A model generated the notes under the pieces. That model was not told the origin of the DNA. It saw only the letters and a program-made list of their open reading frames with translations, and searched no databases. Below are positions 1 through 5,325 of a stretch of 17,572 bases of DNA, piece by piece. Positions within the stretch are counted from its first letter, which is position 1. Every line of letters begins with the position of its first letter. Origin of the DNA: an uncultured Catenibacterium sp. (lineage in GTDB: Bacteria; Bacillota_I; Bacilli_A; Erysipelotrichales; Coprobacillaceae); NCBI GenBank assembly GCA_900540685.1, contig UQGS01000047.1:1-17572 (forward strand). The letters are read 5' to 3'. The position numbers and the translations under genes are program-made.

Positions 1-136
1 CTTGAGTTAGAGTGCTATAAAGTAGAAAATCAGGCGTTAAGCTAAATTTAATGATCTAGTAGCAACATTTTTTATAAACTTAGCGAAAATAAATACAAAA
101 TTTATGCAAAAGACAATAACTGTTAGAAAATAGAGT

Positions 137-165
137 ATGTTAAAAAGATAATTTTATGCTATAAT
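137..165 (+). promoter_or_regulatory. pckA promoter
   Basis: An extended -10 element is visible: TG at 157-158 and TATAAT at 160-165. The -35 region (about 137-142) is weak, which extended -10 promoters tolerate. The start codon of pckA lies 33 bases downstream, with an AAAGGGG-type ribosome binding site near 184-190. In the AT-rich stretch 1-136 I see no gene and no clear operator. Confidence 0.6.
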
Positions 166-197
166 ATAAAAACAGACGAAATGAAAGGGGTTACTTT

Positions 198-1790
198 ATG
201 GAAAAGACACTCGAATATGCAGGAATTAAAAACTATACAGGAAAAGCACATTATAATTTATGTCCTGCCAAATTAGTAGAATACGCTTTAAAGCGTAAAG
301 AAGGATTATTAACTGACCAGGGTGCGTTAGTTGTAAAAACAGGAAAATATACTGGTCGTTCACCACATGATAAATTTATTGTAGATACACCAGAGGTACA
401 TGAACAGATTGCCTGGGGTGATGTCAATGTTGCCATGAGTGTAGAGAACTACAATGCTTTAAAAGAAAAAGTACTGAATTATATGAGTGACAAGGAATTA
501 TTTGTATTTAAAGGCTTTGCAGGAGCTGATAAGAAATATCGTCGTAAATTCACTGTCATTAATGAACTCGCATGTCAGAACTTATTCATTCATCAGTTGT
601 TGATTAGACCTACAAAAGAAGAATTAGATAATTTCGGCTTAACAGATTATACAATCCTTGTTGCACCAGGATTCCATTGTGTTTCTGAAGTAGATCATAC
701 AAATTCAGAAGCAGCTATCATCATTAACTTTACAGAACGTACTGTTATTATTGTAGGTTCACAATATTCAGGAGAAATCAAGAAATCAGTATTCACAATC
801 ATGAACTATTGCATGCCTTTACAGGAAAATATCTTACCTATGCATTGTTCAGCTAATATGGATCCTAATACTGGAGAAACAGCCATCTTCTTTGGTTTAT
901 CTGGTACAGGTAAAACAACACTCTCTACAGACCCTAATAGAATGTTGATTGGTGATGATGAACATGGCTGGAGTGAAGAAGGTATCTTTAACTTTGAAGG
1001 TGGATGTTATGCTAAAACTATAAACCTCTCTCCTACAGGAGAACCTGATATCTATCGTGCTATCCGTTTTGGTTCAGAACTAGAAAACGTAGTTGTAGAT
1101 GCAAAAACAAGACAGCCAGACTATGATGATGGTACACTCACAGAAAATACACGTGTAGGTTATCCTATTGAATATATTCAGAATGCCCAGATTCCAGGTG
1201 TTGGAGGAGTACCTAAAGTCGTTATCTTCTTAACTGCAGATGCCTTTGGTGTATTACCACCAATTTCTAGACTTGATCATGATGCTGCTATGTATCAGTT
1301 CGTGACTGGATTTACATCTAAAGTAGCTGGTACAGAAAGAGGAATCAGTGAACCTCAGCCTACATTCTCTACATTGTTTGGAGAACCATTCATGCCTTTA
1401 GATCCTGGTATCTATGCTCAGTTACTTGGTTCTCGTCTAGAAGCATATGGTACTAAGGTTTATCTAGTCAATACTGGCTGGAATGGTGGACCATATGGTA
1501 TTGGTTCACGTATGAAATTATCATATACACGTGCTATGGTGACTGCGGCAGTCAATGGATCATTAGATAATGTCATCTATTATTATGATTCACGCTTTAA
1601 TCTTCATATCCCTCAATCATGTCCTGGTGTACCAGAATATGTATTAAACCCTAAGGATACATGGGCTAATAAGGAAGCATATGAAGATATGGCTAATGAA
1701 CTTGCGATGATGTTTGAAGCAAACTTCAATACTAAGTATCCACATATGCCAGAAAGTATTAGAAAAGCAGGACCACATCCTAAGAAATAG
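198..1790 (+). CDS. pckA: Phosphoenolpyruvate carboxykinase (ATP)
   Basis: This cytosolic enzyme interconverts oxaloacetate plus ATP with PEP, CO2 and ADP. In gut fermenters it often runs toward oxaloacetate for succinate-type fermentation, and in others toward gluconeogenesis. The 530 residues match the usual length of the ATP-dependent family. The substrate-binding motif TGRSPHDKF is at residues 52-60, the P-loop GLSGTGKTTLS (PEPCK kinase-1a) at 233-243 with K239, and the metal-binding IGDDEHGW (kinase-2) at 251-258. The metal-ligand histidine region NILPMHCSAN is at 211-220 and TENTRVGYP follows near 315-323. All hallmark residues are present, so the gene looks functional. The ATG at 198 has a good ribosome binding site and its own promoter, and a terminator follows directly, so it is probably transcribed alone. 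The GTP-type family is excluded by the motif set. Confidence 0.97.
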   Translation: MEKTLEYAGIKNYTGKAHYNLCPAKLVEYALKRKEGLLTDQGALVVKTGKYTGRSPHDKFIVDTPEVHEQIAWGDVNVAMSVENYNALKEKVLNYMSDKELFVFKGFAGADKKYRRKFTVINELACQNLFIHQLLIRPTKEELDNFGLTDYTILVAPGFHCVSEVDHTNSEAAIIINFTERTVIIVGSQYSGEIKKSVFTIMNYCMPLQENILPMHCSANMDPNTGETAIFFGLSGTGKTTLSTDPNRMLIGDDEHGWSEEGIFNFEGGCYAKTINLSPTGEPDIYRAIRFGSELENVVVDAKTRQPDYDDGTLTENTRVGYPIEYIQNAQIPGVGGVPKVVIFLTADAFGVLPPISRLDHDAAMYQFVTGFTSKVAGTERGISEPQPTFSTLFGEPFMPLDPGIYAQLLGSRLEAYGTKVYLVNTGWNGGPYGIGSRMKLSYTRAMVTAAVNGSLDNVIYYYDSRFNLHIPQSCPGVPEYVLNPKDTWANKEAYEDMANELAMMFEANFNTKYPHMPESIRKAGPHPKK

Positions 1791-1813
1791 AAGCCACTTT
1801 ATGTGGCTTTTTT
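1791..1813 (+). terminator. Terminator after pckA
   Basis: The 7-bp stem AAGCCAC / GTGGCTT (1791-1797 with 1803-1809) has a 5-nt loop and runs into a T tract ending at 1813. The next base starts the GGAGG ribosome binding site (1814-1818) of the exonuclease gene, so terminator and translation start are packed back to back. Confidence 0.8.
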
Positions 1814-1822
1814 GGAGGTTTT

Positions 1823-2461
1823 ATGAGAGATATAGGAAAGAGTAAAATAGAATATCCAGACACATATATTGTAGTAGATATAGAAACAACAGGACTCAGT
1901 CCTGAATCAGAAAGACTTATAGAAGTAGCCGCTATTAAGTATGTGAATCATAAGGAAGTAGCACGCTTTAGTGAACTCATTAATCCCTTAAGAGATCAAT
2001 TACCTGTAGACCTACTTGATAAGGATAAGACAATCTACATAAGTGATTTCATAGAGAATCTCACAGGCATTTCAAATAGTATGTTGCATGAGGCTAGAGG
2101 TGAAAAGGACGTCTTAAAGGAGTATATTAAGTTCATAGGAAATGATATGATTATTGGTCATAATGTACGTTTTGATATTCGTTTCATCTATGATGCACTT
2201 TTAAGAGATTATGGTGTCCTCTTTCAAAATGATTATATCGATACTCTTAAGATTGCAAGAAAACTACTTCATGAAGACTTAAAACGTTTTAGACTCAAAG
2301 ACCTTGCAGATCATTATCATATTGATTATTCTCATGCCCATCGTGCTGTAAATGATTGTGAGATCACTCATGAAGTATATGAAAAGATGATGGAAGATAT
2401 CTTTAATAACTTTGGTACAATAGAGAAATATCGAAAGAAGAGAAAGAAACAGAAAGGATAA
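1823..2461 (+). CDS. DEDDh 3'-5' exonuclease (DnaQ/PolC-epsilon-like)
   Basis: This is a stand-alone 3'-5' exonuclease of the RNase T / DnaQ superfamily, 212 residues. Exo I is VVDIETTG with D19 and E21. Exo II is IGHNVRFD at about 111-118, ending in D118. Exo III is HRAVND with H173 and D178, giving the DEDDh type. The overall look (the TGIS segment near residues 81-84, then the IGHN motif) resembles the exonuclease domain of Gram-positive PolC and of DnaQ-like single-domain proteins. The C-terminus is a lysine/arginine-rich tail (about 201-212). Its role is probably DNA or small-RNA trimming or repair; the exact substrate cannot be read from the sequence. The start has GGAGG at 1814-1818. 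No separate promoter is evident in the 32-bp gap, so it may rely on read-through of the pckA terminator or on a promoter inside pckA. Confidence 0.88.
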   Translation: MRDIGKSKIEYPDTYIVVDIETTGLSPESERLIEVAAIKYVNHKEVARFSELINPLRDQLPVDLLDKDKTIYISDFIENLTGISNSMLHEARGEKDVLKEYIKFIGNDMIIGHNVRFDIRFIYDALLRDYGVLFQNDYIDTLKIARKLLHEDLKRFRLKDLADHYHIDYSHAHRAVNDCEITHEVYEKMMEDIFNNFGTIEKYRKKRKKQKG

Positions 2462-2468
2462 TTATAAG

Positions 2469-2651
2469 GTGTTTAATGAAGAAGATGTATTTGAAAGAGA
2501 TAAACAATTATTAGAATTACGTGCAAGTGTATTGGGAACTGAAGAAGAAAGATTAAGTGGACAACCTACAATGAGTCTTTCTGAGGCTAGAAAGGCACTT
2601 GATAAGAGAATTGATATATTGAGACAGCAGGGCTTGCAAAAGCGATGTTAA
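2469..2651 (+). CDS. Small hypothetical protein, 60 aa
   Basis: A short frame begins with GTG at 2469, preceded by AAAGGA at 2453-2458 inside the end of the exonuclease gene, and ends at 2651. The protein is highly charged and predicted helical (many E, R, K and L), with no membrane segment and no signal peptide. The C-terminal part, SLSEARKALDKRI, looks like an amphipathic helix. I do not recognise the family. Tight spacing (7 bp) suggests it is co-transcribed and perhaps translationally coupled with the exonuclease. Codon use matches its neighbours, which favours a real gene. It could be a small DNA-binding or antitoxin-like protein, but no toxin partner lies beside it. Confidence 0.6.
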   Translation: MFNEEDVFERDKQLLELRASVLGTEEERLSGQPTMSLSEARKALDKRIDILRQQGLQKRC

Positions 2652-2665
2652 CTGATATTATTGTA

Positions 2666-2684
2666 TATAATTGGTATTTATACT
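2666..2684 (+). promoter_or_regulatory. Possible luxS promoter (-10 region)
   Basis: Two -10-like hexamers, TATAAT at 2666-2671 and TATACT at 2679-2684, lie between the small gene and luxS. Neither has a convincing -35 at 16-18 bp, so the exact promoter is uncertain. Confidence 0.35.
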
Positions 2685-2713
2685 AATTGGAGATAGAAAG
2701 GAAAAGAACTAAC

Positions 2714-3193
2714 ATGAACAAAATCGCAAGCTTTACAGTAAATCATTTAACTTTATTGCCAGGTATTTATGTATCTAGAAAAGATAAGGTAGGAGAAGAA
2801 GTGATCACTACTTTTGATATTCGTATGACAGCACCTAACAGAGAACCTGTTATTAATACGGCTGAAATCCATACAATGGAACACTTAGGGGCTACTTTCC
2901 TAAGAAACCATAAGGATTGGGCTGAAAAGGTGATCTACTTTGGTCCTATGGGATGTCGTACAGGTTTCTATATGATTTTTGCAGGAGACTTAGAATCTAA
3001 GGATGTTGTAGAATTAGTGACTGAAATGTTTACTTTCATGGCTGAATTTGAAGGTGATGTGCCAGGTGCAGCTGCAAGAGACTGTGGTAACTATTTAGAT
3101 ATGAACTTACCACTTACTAAGATTGTTGCGAAAAGATTCTTAGATAACACTCTTAAGAATATCACACAAGAACATTTAGTATATCCAGACTAA
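2714..3193 (+). CDS. luxS: S-ribosylhomocysteine lyase (AI-2 synthase)
   Basis: LuxS cleaves S-ribosylhomocysteine to homocysteine and DPD, the precursor of autoinducer-2, in the activated methyl cycle. The start at ATG 2714 gives 159 residues, the normal family length; an upstream in-frame TTG would add nine residues but overlaps the ribosome binding site (GAAAGGA, 2696-2702). The metal ligands are H53 and H57 in the HTMEHLGATFLR motif and C124 in ARDCGNY. The catalytic residues are E56 and C81 (GPMGCRTG). The protein looks complete. It stands between the small unknown gene and a strong terminator, with no methyl-cycle partner (pfs, metK) beside it. Confidence 0.96.
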   Translation: MNKIASFTVNHLTLLPGIYVSRKDKVGEEVITTFDIRMTAPNREPVINTAEIHTMEHLGATFLRNHKDWAEKVIYFGPMGCRTGFYMIFAGDLESKDVVELVTEMFTFMAEFEGDVPGAAARDCGNYLDMNLPLTKIVAKRFLDNTLKNITQEHLVYPD

Positions 3194-3214
3194 GACTTCC
3201 TCGGAAGTCTTTTT
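3193..3214 (+). terminator. Terminator after luxS
   Basis: The stem AGACTTC / GAAGTCT (3193-3199 with 3204-3210) has a CTCG loop and is followed by TTTT. It overlaps the luxS stop codon and precedes the treR promoter and operator. Confidence 0.85.
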
Positions 3215-3242
3215 GCTTGTACGTACATTTCTTGCCTATATG
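3213..3242 (+). promoter_or_regulatory. treR promoter with TreR-type operator
   Basis: The perfect 10-bp palindrome TGTACGTACA lies at 3218-3227, the same core found twice in the treP promoter. A likely promoter is TTGCTT (3213-3218), an 18-bp spacer and TATATG (3237-3242), which puts the operator in the spacer. An alternative is TTGCCT (3233-3238) with TATACT (3255-3260), but that start would sit on the ribosome binding site. Autoregulation by TreR is the natural reading, by analogy with known tre operators (inference). Confidence 0.65.
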
Positions 3243-3278
3243 AATATTTAATTGTATACTAGAGACAGGAGGTATTTT

Positions 3279-3989
3279 ATGACTAAATATCAGAAAATAT
3301 ATCAGGACCTGCTTGAGAAAATCAAGAAGGGAGATATCAAACCCCATACACTTTTACCTAGTGAAAGTGAACTTATGAAAATCTATGATGCATCAAGAGA
3401 TACAGTACGTAAGGCTTTAAATCTCTTGCTGAATGATGGGTATATCCAGAAGAATAAAGGAAAAGGATCTGTTGTATTAGATATCAATCGTATTGCTTTT
3501 CCAGTATCAGGAGTAACCAGCTTTAAAGAACTAGAGAAGACACTTCATGGTGAAGTTAAAACTATAGTGACACTCTTTAGTGAAGAAAAGCCTGATGAAG
3601 AGATAGAAAAAGCACTCTATGTAAAAGAGGGGCTCGTATATCATGTGAAAAGAATAAGAGAAATAGAGGGAGAAAAGATCATTCTTGATGAAGATTATCT
3701 TGTTAAGGATATAGTCAATGGATTAAGCTATCAGGATGCAGAAAACTCACTCTATGAATATATTGAAAAGGAACTAGGATTAAAGATCAGCTTCGCAAGA
3801 AAAGAGATAACTGTAGTAAAGGCAACAGAAGAAGAAAAACAATTATTAGATATGCTTGATTATGACCTTCTTGTGTGTGTTAAATCTTATGTATATCTAG
3901 AAGATGCCACTTTGTTTCAGTATACAATTTCAAAGCATAGACCGGATAAATTCCGTTTTGTAGATTTCGCAAGAAGATCTGAATTATAA
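3279..3989 (+). CDS. treR: Trehalose operon repressor, GntR/HutC family
   Basis: This transcriptional repressor has an N-terminal GntR winged helix-turn-helix (about residues 1-70, LLPSESELMKIYDASRDTVR being the typical helix-turn-helix segment) and a C-terminal UTRA effector domain (about 90-236). The end segment HRPDKFRFVDFARR is characteristic of TreR, whose known effector is trehalose 6-phosphate. ATG 3279 is preceded by AGGAGG at 3267-3272, giving 236 residues; a longer TTG start at 3252 is not needed. It lies upstream of the trehalose PTS and phosphotrehalase, and palindromic sites occur in its own promoter and that of treP. The sequence TTCGCAAGAA occurs twice in the gene (3792-3801 and 3966-3975), a short repeat that matters for the treR-like remnant near 5146-5211. 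Confidence 0.92.
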   Translation: MTKYQKIYQDLLEKIKKGDIKPHTLLPSESELMKIYDASRDTVRKALNLLLNDGYIQKNKGKGSVVLDINRIAFPVSGVTSFKELEKTLHGEVKTIVTLFSEEKPDEEIEKALYVKEGLVYHVKRIREIEGEKIILDEDYLVKDIVNGLSYQDAENSLYEYIEKELGLKISFARKEITVVKATEEEKQLLDMLDYDLLVCVKSYVYLEDATLFQYTISKHRPDKFRFVDFARRSEL

Positions 3990-4018
3990 GATTAGATGAA
4001 AGGTCTAATCTTATTTTT
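3988..4018 (+). terminator. Terminator after treR
   Basis: The 9-bp perfect stem AAGATTAGA / TCTAATCTT (3988-3996 with 4004-4012) has a 7-nt loop and ends in a T-rich run. It overlaps the treR stop codon. Confidence 0.85.
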
Positions 4019-4028
4019 ATTATCTAGA

Positions 4029-4080
4029 TTGACGTGTTTGAATGTACATAATAAGATACGTGTGTCAGGTATGTATAACT
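4029..4080 (+). promoter_or_regulatory. Phosphatase promoter with degraded TreR-type operators
   Basis: TTGACG (4029-4034), a 17-bp spacer and TAAGAT (4052-4057) form a good promoter in register with the treP promoter. Where treP has two full TGTACGTACA palindromes, this copy keeps GTACAT in the spacer (4044-4049) and ATGTAT downstream (4071-4076). Each ancestral operator therefore retains about one half-site. TreR binding is likely weakened or changed (inference). Confidence 0.7.
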
Positions 4081-4099
4081 GATAAAAATGGAGGATTCT

Positions 4100-5146
4100 A
4101 TGGAAGACATAACTGTAGTTGTTGATGGAGAGTATTTGGTTTTTACAAATAATTTTGAACATGTCTGTAAGATAGACGTTTATTATGGATATGAGTCATC
4201 GAATTCAAAGCAAGGAAAAAGATTCTTGTTTAGTATGACAGAAAGACGAATGATTATTAAAAATCCAGATTTAAATCATCGTTTATTTTTCTTGATTTGT
4301 CCAAAAGAAGGTAAGAATTATGTTATTTCTACAAGACTATTTAATCTTGATGGCACAGATAATTTTAGAGATTGTGGTGGATATGAAACGATAGAAGGTA
4401 GAAGAGTGAAGTGGGGATTATTGTATAGATCGGATCAACTTTCAAATATTTCGGAGAGAGATGTTACTTTTCTAGAAAACATGGGGTTAAAAACTATAGT
4501 TGATTATCGCAGTAAAAGTGAAGCAGCAGCCACACCGGATAAAGAGATTTCTAGCGCTAACACTTATTCGTTAGATCCTAATGCGAAAACTGCCCAGCTA
4601 GCAGCAGGTTCTATAGATGATGATGAGAACAAAAGTCTTTTAGATTTATTAAAGGAACATAAATTCAATCCTGAAAAATATGGGAATCCTGAAGAAAATA
4701 TGTATAAACAATATAAAAAATTCATTCATTCAGACTCCTCTAAAAAAGCATATAGAGAACTTATAAAATTGATTTTAGATGAACATAATTTACCATTAGT
4801 GCAGCATTGCAGGGGTGGTAAGGATAGAACTGGATTTGGAGTTGCGGTCATACTATTAGCACTTGGTGTTCGTGAGGAGTGTGTGATTTATGATTATACA
4901 CTGACAACTCAATATAGAGTTGAAAAAAATAAAAGACAAATGAACCTTTATAAAAAATACACAAAAGATGAAAAAACGTTAACCCTATTATCTACACTAC
5001 AGCAATCTAAAGCAATTTATATGAAAACAGCTATAAATGAGATGAAAAAGACTTATGGATCAATAGATTCTTATTTGAAAGATGCTTTAGGTGTTGATCA
5101 AAATGTAAAAGAAAAATTAAAAGAAATATTCTTATATGAGGAGTAG
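4100..5146 (+). CDS. Tyrosine-phosphatase-family protein (Y_phosphatase3 type)
   Basis: This is a predicted cytosolic cysteine-dependent phosphatase. Residues 1-80 form a beta-rich N-terminal domain of the kind seen in Firmicute members. The catalytic domain begins around 82-140 with NFRDCGGY (88-95), KWGLLYRSDQLS (104-115) and VDYRS (134-138). The P-loop is HCRGGKDRTG with C237 and R243, the CX5R signature. Family members act on phosphotyrosine, phosphoinositides or other phosphate esters; the substrate here is unknown. ATG 4100 is chosen because GGAGG (4090-4094) lies just upstream; an ATG at 4088 overlaps it. The gene is more A-rich and codon-poor than treP or treC, a hint of separate origin. 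It sits inside the trehalose locus behind a diverged copy of the tre promoter, so a link to trehalose phosphate signalling is possible but unproven. Confidence 0.85.
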   Translation: MEDITVVVDGEYLVFTNNFEHVCKIDVYYGYESSNSKQGKRFLFSMTERRMIIKNPDLNHRLFFLICPKEGKNYVISTRLFNLDGTDNFRDCGGYETIEGRRVKWGLLYRSDQLSNISERDVTFLENMGLKTIVDYRSKSEAAATPDKEISSANTYSLDPNAKTAQLAAGSIDDDENKSLLDLLKEHKFNPEKYGNPEENMYKQYKKFIHSDSSKKAYRELIKLILDEHNLPLVQHCRGGKDRTGFGVAVILLALGVREECVIYDYTLTTQYRVEKNKRQMNLYKKYTKDEKTLTLLSTLQQSKAIYMKTAINEMKKTYGSIDSYLKDALGVDQNVKEKLKEIFLYEE

Positions 5147-5211
5147 TGAAGGTATCATATTTAGAAAAACTAGGTTTAAAGACTAATTTCGCAAGTAGAT
5201 CAGAGTTATAA
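5146..5211 (+). pseudogene. Remnant of a treR-like 3' end
   Basis: Read from GTG 5146, the frame contains SYLEKLGLKTNFASRSEL and a stop. This matches two separate parts of TreR: YIEKELGLKISFA (161-173) and FARRSEL (230-236). The codons between are missing, and the junction coincides with the TTCGCAAG shared by both places in treR. That fits a 174-bp in-frame deletion between short direct repeats in a second treR copy, followed by divergence. It is followed by the duplicated terminator and promoter. I read it as the scar of a second treR-like gene, not an expressed protein; only about 18 residues support the match. Confidence 0.65.
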
Positions 5212-5239
5212 GATTAGATGAAAAGTCTAATCTTTTTTT
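5210..5239 (+). terminator. Terminator between phosphatase and treP
   Basis: The 9-bp stem AAGATTAGA / TCTAATCTT (5210-5218 with 5226-5234) is followed by TTTTTTT. It is nearly identical to the terminator after treR. Confidence 0.88.
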
Positions 5240-5248
5240 ATTTGTCTA

Positions 5249-5304
5249 TTGACTTACATGTACGTACATGTTACGATACATGTGTCAGACATGTACGTAC
5301 AGGT
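5249..5304 (+). promoter_or_regulatory. treP promoter with two TreR-type operators
   Basis: TTGACT (5249-5254), a 17-bp spacer and TACGAT (5272-5277) form the promoter. A perfect 16-bp palindrome, ACATGTACGTACATGT, fills the spacer (5256-5271). A second near-identical site, ACATGTACGTACAGGT, lies at 5289-5304. Their centres are 33 bp apart, about three helical turns, which suits cooperative repressor binding. The first site blocks RNA polymerase binding and the second lies at or just past the start of transcription. Assignment to TreR is inferred from position and from the same core upstream of treR. Confidence 0.85.
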
Positions 5305-5325
5305 AAAAAATAAAGGAGAGAGAAT

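Larger units (their letters stand above)
3966..4080 (+). repeat. Duplicated treR tail, terminator and promoter cassette, copy A
   Basis: The end of treR, its terminator and the following promoter region reappear in the same order and orientation at 5188-5304. Over the first 48 bases (TTCGCAAG to the end of the terminator stem) I count 4 differences. The promoter part has diverged more, but TTGAC, the stretch from GATAC to GTGTCAG, and the overall spacing are shared. The phosphatase gene lies between the two copies. Confidence 0.8.
5188..5304 (+). repeat. Duplicated treR tail, terminator and promoter cassette, copy B
   Basis: This is the second copy of the cassette at 3966-4080: treR-like tail ending in SRSEL, terminator, then a sigma-A promoter with two palindromic operators. 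It is directly upstream of treP, so it is probably in its original position relative to the PTS gene. Confidence 0.8.

Noticed and set aside
251..436. Minus-strand frame inside pckA
   Set aside because: It lies opposite strongly conserved PEPCK coding sequence, has no ribosome binding site and resembles no protein.
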